DNA of 64,000 nucleotides from contig NZ_JAABNR010000003.1 in assembly GCF_009925085.1 (NCBI RefSeq), positions 124,001 through 188,000 of the forward strand. The letters run 5' to 3'. The notes below the pieces were generated by a model. It saw nothing but the letters and a program-made list of their open reading frames with translations, made no database searches and had not been told where the DNA came from. The position numbers and the translations under genes are program-made. Of the stretch, positions 1 through 12,300 are shown piece by piece (position 1 is the stretch's first letter; every line of letters begins with the position of its first letter). The stretch is from Stagnihabitans tardus (GTDB lineage: Bacteria > Pseudomonadota > Alphaproteobacteria > Rhodobacterales > Rhodobacteraceae).

Positions 1-3000
1 TTGGCCTGGCCCGAGGCGATGACCTCGGCCGTCACCACCGGCACCATCCGCGCCACGGCCACGCCGGCCGACAGCGACCCCGCCAGGCCCAGGCTCACCG
101 CCGAGGCCTTGGCGCGCACCTCTGACAGGGCCGTCGCCGTCGCATCGGCCGCGCCGCGCAGGGAGAGAAGCCCGCTCAGGCTGGCGCGGGTCGTGGACTT
201 GTCCTCGGCCCAGGCAACCGACCCGTTCAGGGCAAAGGCCCCGAGGATGAAGCCCCAGGCCTCGGTCTTGACGACGGCATCGCTATCGGCGCGGACCGAC
301 AGGGTGCCCGCCGTGCCGCGCAGGTCGCTGAAGCTGGCCGTCGAAGTCGTCTGCGCCGCGGTCGAACCGGCGAAATTGGCCACGGCCACCGAGACCCCGG
401 CCGCCGCCACGGCAATCGGCGTCACGCCAAGGGTCTGGACGACATGTTGCGCCGTCCGCTTGGCCGCCACGACCGAGTTGCCCGCAATGTCCATCGTCCC
501 GTCCGAGACCTTGGCCAGCCGCACCGAAGTGTCGTTCACGACCGAGACCTGGGCCCCAAGGACCACGGCCCCCGCCGCGCCAAGGAAGGCGCCGCTGCGG
601 GTCTTGGCAAAGCTCTCGGCGTCAAGGTTCAGGTCTCCGGCGATGATCGTGCCGCTGACCAGGGCTTTGACGCCCATCGAGTTGTTCAGGATCGTGACCG
701 AGGCCCCGCCCGCCACGGCGCCTGCGACGATGCCGCCGACGACCGAGCTGAAGCGCAGATGGTCCGCCGCCTGCACATCCAGCGCGCCATCGGTGGTGAT
801 CGTGCTGCCCTCGGCCTGGGCGACGGTGCCCTCGATATCGCCGGGGGTCAGGGACTGGCTGCCCAGGACGGTCGCATCCGGCCCGTCCGCCGCCACATCG
901 CTGCGCGCCCCGCCGCTGATCAGCGCCACCCGCGACGAGCCGCCGCCGGTGCCCTGGTTCCGCCCGTCCAGGATACGCTCCCAGCCGTCGGCCTTCTTGC
1001 CATCCGACCCGCTCAGGACCTGGTCCTGCGGGGTGATGTAATCGCCACCGTTCAGCCCGTCCGCGGACTTGGTCGCGCCACCCGACAGGCCCGCATCGTC
1101 CGGACCGGAGCCGGTCGCGGTCTGCTCTTGATAGCTGTATCCGCTGTTGACCGTCCCGCCCAGGTTCCAGACCGAGATCGAGCCGACCAGGGCCGCAGCC
1201 CCCAGCGCGCCGCCCGCGACGATGCCCTCGACGTTCCGGGTGGCAAGCGCCCGCAGCCGGACATCGCCCTCCGAGGTGACCTGGGCCGCGCCGATCCGCG
1301 CCTCGACCCCGTTGCGCAGGATGCCGACCGTGACCGCGCCCGCGACGCCCGCAAGGCCAAGCCCGCCCGCCCCGGTGAAGGTATCGGCGCTGAAATCGTT
1401 GGAGGCGCCGACGACCACCATGGCCGCGCCGCTCCCATCCCCCGCCGTCACCACGGCGCCGTCCTGGATGTCGGCCCGCGTATCGCTGTCCGACACGATG
1501 ACGGCCACCGCGCCGCCCAGGCCAAAGCCCCCGCCGATGCCACCCGCAAAGGTGATCAGCGTGACGTCTTCAGAGGACCGCGCGTCAAGGATCACGCCGC
1601 GCAGGCCCGTCTCAGAGCCAATCACCCCGGTGTCCGCATTGATCCCGGTCAGCGCGCTTCCGCCCGTGCCATGGGCCAGTTGACCCCGCGCCAGGACCTC
1701 GGCCCCGCCCTCGATCAGCGCCTGGGTGTCCTTGCGCATCACCACCACATCGGCCGAGGCGCCAACCCCCGCCGTGCCCGAGGCGCCCAGCGCGCCACCC
1801 AGGCCAAAGACCCGCGTGTCATCCTGCGCGCCCACGCGCACCGAGCCATCCGCCGTCACCACGGCTCCGCCCGCGATCCGCGCCGTCGTGTCGTTGCCCA
1901 GGGACAGGACGACAGAAGTCCCGCCAAAGCCCAGGGCTCCGCCCACCGCCGCGCCCGCACCCAGAACCGCAAGCTCTTCGGATGCCGAGGCCTGGACGAT
2001 CACGCTGTCCGCCGCCGTCACCTGGGCGCTGTCGCCGATCTCGGCCGTGGTGCGCAGACCCACCATCGCCACCGAGGCCGAGGGCGAGACCGCCCCGCCA
2101 CCGCTGGCCGCAATCGCCGCCGCCACCGAGAGAAGCGTCAGGTCCTGACCCGCCAGCACCAGCACCGACTGGCCATTGCCCGGCGTCCTGGCATCCGGCG
2201 CATTGACCAGGGCCCGCCCGATCCGCGCCGTGGCCGTATTCTCCACCGAAGCCACCGCGCCCGAGAAATTGACCGAGACCAGGCCCGAAATCGACCCCGA
2301 AGCCGCGATCGAGGATATGTCGTCGCTGCCCGTGGCCGAGATCAGCACCCCGGTCCGCTGCGCCACATCGGCCACCGCGTGATGCACCTTGCCCGCGCCC
2401 GAGAAGCCCTCGTAGCTGTCGTCGTAATCGGTGTCGCGGGTTTCCTGGCCGGCAGGAACCTCGCTGCCCTTGTCCTTGCTGACCGATTGGTCGCCATAGC
2501 CCGAAGAGCCGCCGCCCGCATCGGTCGAGACCACATCCCCCGTGCCCGGCAGGGTGAAGTCGTCGTGATAGGTCCCCGTCCGGATCTCGTCCGCGCCCAA
2601 AAGACCCAGGGCCGTGACCTTGGCGTTGTCGCCCACCTCGGCCCGGGTCACGCGCTTGACCACCGGAACCGCAGCACCTCCGCCCACGCCCACCGCGCCC
2701 GAAAGCTGGATGGCGCCGGCGAAGATGTCGATCTCGCCATCGCTCGCGGCCTCGATCACCACATTGCCCAGGGCATCGACCGTGGCCCCCGTAGTTTCAG
2801 ACCCCGCAACCTGCGCCGTGGTGCGGATATTCGCCACGATGACCGAGGCCGAACCCGAAGCCGCCGTCGTCCCCGCCACCGCGCCGGTAAAGACCGCCGA
2901 GCCGATATCCTCGGTGGATTGCGCCCGCAGGAGGACCGAGCCCTCGCTGGTCACCACGGCCTCGGCATCGACCGTGGCCAGCGTGTCCTTGGACAGGCTC

Positions 3001-6000
3001 ACCACGTCAAGGCCGACGCCCACCCCGGCCGTCCCGTCGAAGGCCGCAGCCCCCGAGACATTGGAGATCGCGGTCTCGTCCCGCGCCAGGAGGCTCACAT
3101 CCGGCCGCCCGCCAGTGTTGAAATCGGTCGAAACCTGCGCCGTCGAGGCGATCCGCGCCGTCGTCGTCTCTTGCAGGACGGCGATAGTGGCCGAGCCCGT
3201 CACCGTGCCGCCGCCACCGATCCCGCCGCCGACCGCGATCTGGCTGATATCCTCGGTAGAGCGCGCCTCCATCACCAGGCCGGTGCTGCGGGCCTGGATC
3301 TGGCTGTCGCCCTCGATCACTGCCTTGACCGGCATGTCATGGACCAGGATGGCGAAAGAGGCGCCGACGCCCGCGCCGCCCGCGACCACGTTGCCCGCGA
3401 CCTGGAAGAAGTCCAGGTCATCCGAGGCGGCGAGCTTCATGTCCTCCCGTGCGATGACGATGGCACCCGTGCCGAACCGCGCCGTCGTGCCCTCGGATGA
3501 GGGATCCGCGACGAGGCTGGACGAGAGGTTCGGCTGACCCGAACCCGCCACGCGGTTGCGCGCATCCGTCACCCCGGCATTGGCCCGGGCGCCATCCGCC
3601 AGCTCCAGCGTATGCGTGCTGCGCCCAACCGTGAAGCCCAGGTCGATCATCGGACCGCCGGGCCGTTCCGAAAGGCCAAAGGTCTTGCCGGTATCGACGA
3701 CGTAATAGGTCCGCCCCGAGACCAGCCCCGGAATCGTCCCGCCGCTGGAGCGGTAGATCACCGCGTCTCCGTCGCGCAGACCATTCGCCTTGGTTCCGAT
3801 GATGATCTGGTCGGTCGCCGCATCCACCCGCGAGCCCGAGAAGGAGATCAGCTTGCTTCCCGACAGCACCGCCTCATTGCCCGTCAGCGCCGCCTGGTAG
3901 GTCGAGGCCCAATCGGATTCCGACGCCTCGCCCCCGCCCGAATTGAAGTCGCCGCCGATGTTCCAGATGCCCATGGACAGCGCCCCGGCAAAGCCGCCCA
4001 GCGCGCCGCTGGCCGCAACCGAGGTGATGTCCTGCGAGGACCGGGCGATGACGTGGATCTTGCCGCCCGCCTGCACCCGCGCATTGTCGTCGATGACCGA
4101 GGTCGTGGCATTGCGCACCACCCCCACCGTCAGGGCCCCCGCGAGGCCGACCGAAGCGCCTCCGACCCCGCCCGAACCCGCCGTGCCCGTGACGCGGTTC
4201 AGCGAATCCACCCGGACCTGCTGCCCAACCCCGCCCAGCGCGGCCTGGTTGACCTGCGCCCCGGTGCCGATCCGCGCCGTCGTGTCGCTGTCGATCACGG
4301 CGATCGAGACCGCTCCGGCCAGGCCGACAAAGGCGCCGACGCCGAGCGCAATGGCCAGGGTCTCGATCCGCTCATCCGCCCCGGCCTGAACCATCAAGCC
4401 ACGGAATTCCTTGGTATTGTCCCAGCGCTGATCCAGCGGCGCGGCGGCCAGGCCCTGGCCTCCGACAGTCTCGCCCAGGACCGTGACCGTCGAGAAGCCG
4501 GCCACTTGCGCGCTGGTGTCCTTGGTGATCGTGGCCACGCCGACCGAGCCGCCGATGCCGACCTGGGCCCCGGCAAGCGCGCCCTCGATCATCGTCACCT
4601 TGGTGTCGTCGGTCGCCATGATCGCCGCATCGCGCCGCGCGAACAGCGTGGCCCCCGCGTCGCCTTCGGCATCGATCCGGCCCAGATGCGCCGTGGTCTG
4701 GCTGTTCAGCACGACGACGCCGACCGAACCGCCCACCGCCGCCGTCCCCGAAGCCGCAAGCCCCATGACGAAGGTCGAGATATCCTCGCTGGCCCTCGCG
4801 CGCAGGATCACGCTGTCCTGCGCCTCGACATCGGCGCCCGCTCCGATCTTGGCCTCGGTCACCAGGTTGATGACGCTGACCGCCACCGAGGGCGAGACCG
4901 CGACAGCCCCCGCCACCGACAGCGCGCCCGCGACGCCCAGGACCACCAGCTTTTCATTGGACAGGACCTGGACATCCTGGCCCGCACCCTCGACGCCCGT
5001 GGCCTTGTTGATCTTCGCCGCATCGTCGATCCGGCCCGAGGTGGTGATGTTCAGAACCCCGACTTCGCCCGACAAGGCCACCGCGACCCCGCCCGAAACC
5101 CCGCCGTTCAGCGCCATGGTCGCCACGTCATCGGCAGAGACCGCCGAGACGACGACGCCCTGGACGCCCGCATTCTTCGGCACCAGCGAGATGGCGAAGC
5201 CCGCGCGCGGGTGGCCCTCATAGCTCGTGTCCACCGCATCGCCATTGGTGTCGGTGATCGGCCCATTCACCTTGCCCTTGGTCGCGGTGATCGGCATCGT
5301 CCCCGCCCCGGACCCGCGCACCGTCACATCGGTCGGGTTCTTGTCCGGCTCGTTCACCACCTCGCCATAGGTGCCATCCAGGACAAAGCCCAAGGCGCCC
5401 CGCGCCCGGGCCGTCACATCCGCCGCCGTGCCGATGAAGGCTTCGGTCCGCTTGTTCACCACCGGCACGAAGGCCGAGGCCCCGACCGAGGCCGAGCCCG
5501 AAACAGAGACGGCTCCGGCGAAAAGGTCGTATTCCGACTGGTCCAGCGCCTCGACGATCACATTGGCCTGGGCATCGACCCTTGTCTTGACCGGCGCATT
5601 GGCCGCCGTGCCCTCGATGAAGGCGCGGGTTTGCAGATCGGCCACCACGACGCCCACCGCGCCCGAGACCGCAACGCCACCGCCCGACCCGGCCATGACC
5701 AAGGAGGTGACATCCTCCTGGCTCCGGGCACGGATTTCCAAAGATCCCTGGACCGCGACCTGCGCCGTGGCCGCCAGGATCGCATCGGTCCGCTTGATCA
5801 GCGTCGTCGTATCCACCCCGGCGCCCACCCCGGCCGAGCCGCCAAAGCTGGCCGCCCCGGTGACCTTGAAGCTGCGCGTCGTGTCGCTGGCGTTGATATC
5901 GACGTCAAAGCTCTCGCCGACCCCCTTGGTCGCCACGACGTTGACCGCATTGCCGATCCGCGCCGTCGTCGTCTCGTTCAGCACGGAAACCGCCGGAGAG

Positions 6001-6300
6001 GCCGCAACCCCCACCGTCGCCCCGCCTGCCCCCGCCACGGTGACCATGGAGAGGTCCTCGACCGAATTGGCCAGGACCCGCAGCCCGGCCGAGGTCGTGA
6101 CCGTGGCACTGTCGCCCAAAAGCGCCTCGACCCGGTCCATATGGGTCACGGTCGAGGTCGCAAGACCCACGCCGACATTGCCCGAAGCACCGACCGCGCC
6201 CACGACATAGACCAGCGTGTCATTGTCGCCCGCCGAGATCGTGAGCCCGCCCGCAGCCACCTTGGCCGCAGTGCCGACCCGCGCCGTGGTCCGGCTGTTC
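1..6300 (-). repeat. Second repeat tier in the giant gene, about 2.8 kb (about 940 aa) period
   Basis: A block around 5460-5700 (motifs NVIVEALDQSE, FAGAVSVSG, FVPVVNKRTEAF) is matched around 2640-2860 by NVVIEAASDGE, FAGAIQLSG and AVPVVKRVTRAE. A block near 3950-4180 (LSMGIWNIGG, LTVGVVRNATT) is matched near 1150-1330 (ISVWNLGG, VTVGILRNGVE). Both pairs are about 2.8 kb apart, so at least two diverged copies of a unit much longer than the 378-aa unit are present. The outer limits are approximate and the repeat may continue past the window edge. Confidence 0.55.
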
Positions 6301-9300
6301 AGCACATCGACCAGGACCGAGCCTCCGACTCCCACCGTCCCAAGCGACAGGCCAAAGCTGCCCGCGATCCCGACGCGATCCACCGCGCCCGAGGCGAAAA
6401 CAGAGACTGCACCGGCGGAATTCACCGTCGCCCCATCACCGATCTCGGCGCTGACCGTGTCGTTGATCACGCCCACCGTGATGCCCGCGCCCACGCCGGC
6501 ATTGCCCAAGGTTCCGCCGAAACCGCCCGTGCCCGACCGCAGGACGACGCTTTGCAAGGCGCTGAGCGTGACGCTTTGATTGACCAGGGGCGCCAGGCCC
6601 GCCTGGTTCACCAGCGCATTCGGAACGATCAGGGCCTGTGTGTCGATATTGGCGATATCCACCGTGACCGACCCGCCAACCCCCGCCGCGCCCGTTGTCA
6701 CCCCGCCACCCAGGGCGATCGAGGTCATCTCGTAATCCACCCCGGCCACCAGCTTGGTCTTGATCGGCGCGTAAGAGGTCTGCGCCTCGATCTTCAGGGC
6801 GCCCGCCACGTCCAGGCTGGTCCCCCGCGCCTCGGCATGTCCGCCGATGGTCGCGATGTTCACCACCACCGCCGCACCGACGCCCGTCGTCTGGCCAAAG
6901 CCCCCGGCGGCGGCAGCGTTCTGCACCTCCCAGAAGGAATCCGCCCGCACCAGGGCATCGCCCTGCACCTTGGTCACCGAGCCGTCACCCAGCCGCGCCA
7001 GGGCCTCGAAGGTCGTGACCTGGACGGCGATCGAGCCGCCGACGCCGACTTGGTCCGCGCCGCCGCCCGCGAAGGCGCGCGCAAAGATCCCGTTGGCCGA
7101 AGTGCCCTTTTCCGGCGTCGGTTGCAGCGCCGAGACCTCCAGCGACTTGCCCGCCTCCAGCGTCACCTCCTTGCCCACCAGCGCCAGGTTCGAGGCGGTG
7201 ACCACGTTCAAGGCCACCGCCGCGCCGATGCCCGCCTTGTTCTGCAACGAAAGCGCCGTGCCCTCGGCATGGGCGCCCGCGTCGATCTCCAACGTCGACT
7301 TGACGCCAAGGTCGGTGCCCGAGCGGACGGTCAGACCGTCGCGGATCTCGGCCCGGCTTTCGGTGGTGACGATGTTGACCGCGACCCCCGCGCCGACGCC
7401 CACCGCCCCGGCGCTGCGTCCGGTCGCGCCCTGCGCCGTGTCAGAGCCGGTCTGGACCGCGTCTTCGGCCTTGGGCAGGGTCTGGGCCCCGGCCTCGGAC
7501 AGGATCGCGCCGTTGTTGTTCACCGCCTGGTTGGCCTGCTGATCGGCATTGCCCGCGTCACCGGAATTGCCCTTGGCGCCGCCCTTGGCCGTGGCGCTGC
7601 TGCCGATCCGGCTGACCGACTGGACCGTCACCGCGCCGCCCGCCGTGAGATTGCGCGCCAGGATCGCCTGGGCCGCATCGGTGACGATATTGACCGCGAC
7701 CGCCGCCCCAACGCCGACATTCGCGCCGCCCGCAGCCGCATCGGCCGTGGTGAAATAGGCGCCGGAATGGGTCGTCATCAGCTCTGCCGCGCCCAGCGTC
7801 ACCAGGTCTGCGCCCGCCAGAAGGTTCGACGCCGTCTGGTTGGACACCACGTTCAGCGCCACCGCAGGGCTGACGGCAACCGAGCCCGCCGTGCCAGCGC
7901 TGGCCGTCGCAAAGCCGGAATGCGTCCCATTGGCCGTCATGGAAAGACCCTGCAGGGCCCCGAGGCCCGCGCCCTCGGCGACTTCGGCCAGGACATCGTC
8001 GTCCAGGATGTTGATCGCGATGGCCGCGCCGACACCCACGGTCCGGGCCTCGGCACCAGAGCCGCTGGTCTTGGCCCGCGCCGTCGCAGTGTCCTGCGTG
8101 CGCCCGGTGGCCGAGATCGTGACCTGGCCCTGACTCTCGATGGAGCCGGTCAGGCGCGCGGTCGTCGAGATGGTCGAGATGTTCATGGCAAAGGCACCGG
8201 CCACGCCGACCTCGGTCTTGCCCGCCCCGGCGATGGCCTCGGCCGCAAGCGCATGGCGTCCGTCGCCCTGGGCGCTCATCCGGGCCTGGATCGTCACTGC
8301 ACCGGCGGCTTTCACCTGGCCGTCAACCCGCGCCTCGTTGTTCGCAGCCACCACGTTCAGCGCAACGCCCGCCCCCACGCCCACCGTGGTGTCCGAGGTC
8401 GAGCCGTCGCCCGTGGCGCTGGCATCCACATCCATCGCCGCGCGCAGGGTCACCTGGCCGCCGCTGACCAGCGAAAGCCCGGTCAGCAGGATCGCCTCGG
8501 ACCTGGCGTTCAGGATGTTCACGGACAGGCCTGCCGCGACGCCCACCGCCTGGCTGCCGCCCGCTCCGCCCGCCTGGGCTCCGGTCGTCGCCGCCGTGCT
8601 TTGTCCGGTCAGCCCATCGGCGAAGCCCGACAGCGCCGTCGTCTGGGCATTGGCGGTCGAGGGCCCTGCCCCCGGCGTCACGCCATTGGTCGAGGCCTTG
8701 GCCGTGCTGGCCACATTCGACAAGAGATCGGCCGAAAGCGTGATATCCCCTGCCGCCGTGATCGACCGCGAGGTGGTGATGAAGGCCCGCTCGGGCAGGA
8801 TGGCCAGGGCCACCGCCGCGCCGACGGCGACCTTGTCGGCCTTGGCCGAGGAATCGGACTCCAGCGTCGCATCATGGCTTTGCCGCGCCGTGGCCTCGTA
8901 GCCGCCCGTCAGCGCCAGGGCCGTGCCCGTCCCCAGCCGCGCCTCGGTCGTGGAACCCGAGACGAGAAGCGCCAAAGACGGCGAGATGCCGACGCTGCCA
9001 CCCGACCCGGCCTTGGCCTTGGTCAGGCTGACAATGTCGGATTCCGCCTTGATAGAGACATTTTGGCCGCCCGAGATCGCCACGCCATCCGCCACGGCCG
9101 CCAGAACGTCGTTTTGCACCAGGTTCAGCCCGAAGGACAGACCGACCCCGACACCGGACGAGGAAGAGGTCGCAGTTCCGCCCTCGATCACCGTCATCGA
9201 AGACCCGATGGCCGTGTTGTCCGAGGCGAAATCCGACAGGATCGCCACATCGCCGGTCAGCGCCTGCGCGGTCGAGGCCGCAAGGATCGCCGTCGACTTC

Positions 9301-12300
9301 ATGGTCTGGATGTTCAGCGCAAAGGCACCCGAAACGCCGACATTGGCCGCCCCTGCCCCCGAAACCGCCCGGGCCGAGATCGTGTTGACTGGGGTCAGGT
9401 CGTTTTCAAGCCCGGCCGCCGTGATCTTCAGACCCGCGCTCTCCACCCCGGCGCTGACCCGCGCCAGGACCGAGGCCGGAACGATGTTGACCGCCACCGC
9501 GGCCCCCACGCCCACGCCACGCTGGGACGAGCCCACTGCCTTGCCATCCGCCGTGGCCGAACTGTCCGTATCGCCCCGCGCCGCGACCGAGACCGATCCC
9601 GTGGTCTGGACGCCGCTGGAAATCTCCGCCGTGGCCCCTCCGGTGACGATGGAGAGCGCCAGGGCCGCCGCGATGCCGACGCCTTTGGCCGTGCCATTGG
9701 CATCGGGCGCCTGCAAGGGTGCCGCCGCGCCCGAGGTGCCGCCCGCCCCGTTCAGGAAGCCCAGCTCCCGCGCGATCTGCTGATCCCCATTGGCCGATCC
9801 TCCGGTCGAGGACTGCGTCGCCCCCGAGGCCAGCGCCTTGGCGTTCAGCGTCACCCCGGTCTGCCGCGCGGCAAGGACCGAGATGTCGCCCGTGGCCGTG
9901 ACCGGACGCGCCAAGAGCGCCGAGGCGCTGTTCTCCATCACCGCCAGGGCCACCGCGGCGCCGACCGCCGTGCCCCCGGACCCCGCCGCCGATTCCGCCG
10001 TGCCCGTGGTGATCGTGCGCTCTTTGGCGTCAAGCGTCAGCCCGCCCGAAAGCGTGACCTTGGCCAGGCCCGACAGCGTGACCGAGGCCGTGTTCGTCGC
10101 CGCCACCAGCGCAAGCGCCGGAGCGACCGAGACCGTGCCATCGCGGGCTCCGGCCTGGGCAGTCTGGCTGGATTCGGTGTCTGTGTTGGCCTCAAGCGTC
10201 AGGCCGGCGCCCTTGAAGGTGATGCTTGCCAGCGGTGCGATGGTCGCATCGGAATCCAGGATGTTCAGCGCAAAGGCCGCGCCGACGCCGACCCCCGTCC
10301 CACCCGCAGCCCCAAGCGCCGCGCTGGCCGAGGCCTTGACGTCGGACTTCACCAGGGTCACGGCCCCAAGCTTCACGCCGACCGCTCCGCCATCCAGGAC
10401 GACGCCCGAGCCGATCTCGGGCAAGGCGTCGAGGTTGACCTGGTTCATGGCAAAAGAGCCGCCCACCGCGACATTGTTCCCGCCGGCCCCCGAAACGGCG
10501 AGGCTGTTGAGCGTCGAGCGGTTGACCGTGGTGCCATCCGGCGCCATGCCCGCCATGATCTCGATGCCCTTGAAGGCCGTGAGGTCGGCCCGCACCCGGG
10601 CCAGGGTGGTCCGGTTGGCCAGGTTCAGCGCCACAGCCGCGCCGACGCCGACATCGGTCCGCGTCGCAGGATTGTCCTTCACCACGCTGGCATCGGCCAT
10701 GATGGTGGAATCGACATCCGACAGGGCCTTGACCTCGATGCTGGCGTTCCGGCTGACCAGCGGGGCGCCGATATCGACCCTGGCCTCGACCCGGCCGGTG
10801 ACGATCGAAAGCGCAATCGCTGCCGCCAGGCCGAATTTCCCGCCCGAGGTTGCCGCCGAGGGCGGGGTCGCCACCGTGCCGCCCAGGGTTCCGGCAAAGG
10901 CCGTCTCGCGGGCGATCTGCGCATCGGCCTGGGGCAAGGCCGTCCCCGAGGTCGTGCTGCTGACGCCTCCGGCCGAGGCCTGGATGTTCATGATCGTGTC
11001 GGAGTTGCTGCTGGCGCCGATCGAAATGGCGCCATCGGTCGTGATGGCGCGGGCGCTGAAGGCCCGGACATCGCCCGAAATCACCGCAAGGCCAAAGCTG
11101 ACGCCCAGGCCCGCCGTGGTCCCCGTCCCGGCCGAGGCCGCGATGTTGACCGAGGTCAGCGTGGCCCTGGCGGTGATCGCGACATCTCCGGTCAGCAAGA
11201 GCGCGCTGCCAGCCGCCAGCGAAGCCGTGGTCCGCGCCGTGTCGATGGTCAGGGCCACGGCGGGGGCGACGCCGACGCTGCCCCCCGTCGCGCCGGACTT
11301 GACCGCCGCGCCGATGCCGCGTTCGGACACGGCATTCAGCTTCAGCGCTCCGCCCACAAGCGTCACTGTTCCGGCGATATTGGCCATGGATTGGCCATTT
11401 GTCAGGACGATGCCCATGGCCGCGCCGACGCCCACGCCGCCCCCGGCGCTGCCCAGGGACCCATCGGCCGAGGCCGTGGCGATCGCCACCGTCTGGGTGA
11501 TCGACTCGAACTCCATCGAGGCGCCCGAGACCGAGGCAGCCGTGCCGGGGCTGGCACTGGAGCTCAGCCCGTCGATGATCATGGCAAAGGCGCCCGAGAC
11601 CGCGGCCTTGGTCGCGCCGACGCCGGAAACCGCCTTGGCTTGCAGGAAGGACCTTTCGGGATCCGCCGCCATCATGGCCGCCACCCGCACCGAACTCGCC
11701 GCCGAGATCGCGCCCTCGACCAGGGCTCGGGTCTGGCGGGTCGCCACGGTGATCGCCACCGCCGCGCCCACGCCCACCGCAGGGTCCGAGGCCGCCGTGC
11801 CCTTGACCACGCTGGCATCCGCCGTGATCGAACTGTCGGAATCCGCCTGGGATTCGACCGTCACCGCTCCGGCGGTCGAGGTCAGCGCACCGGTCGCCGT
11901 CACCTGGGCCAGCACGCCGCCATTGATCACCGACAGCGCCAGCGCCGCCGCAAGACCGAAACTGCCCGAAGAGCCCTGGGCCGCCGGCGCGGTCGCCGAA
12001 GTGCCCTGCAAGCCATTGGCAAAGCCCAGTTGGCTGCCCATCTGCCCCGTGGCATCCGAAGCCCCCGTGCCCGTCGTCGCCTCGGACACGCCCTTGGCCG
12101 AAGCCACGGCCCCCGCGATGATATCGGTCTTCTGCGTGGCGGTCAGAGAGATATCCCCCTCGGCCACCAGGGCCCGCGCGACACTGACCGTCGCGGTCTG
12201 CGCGTCGATCACCAGGGCCACCGTGACGCCGAGCGCCGCCGTCGTGGCACTGGCGGCAGAGCCCGCATTGACCGTCACGGTCAGGGTGTCCAGCGCCGAA

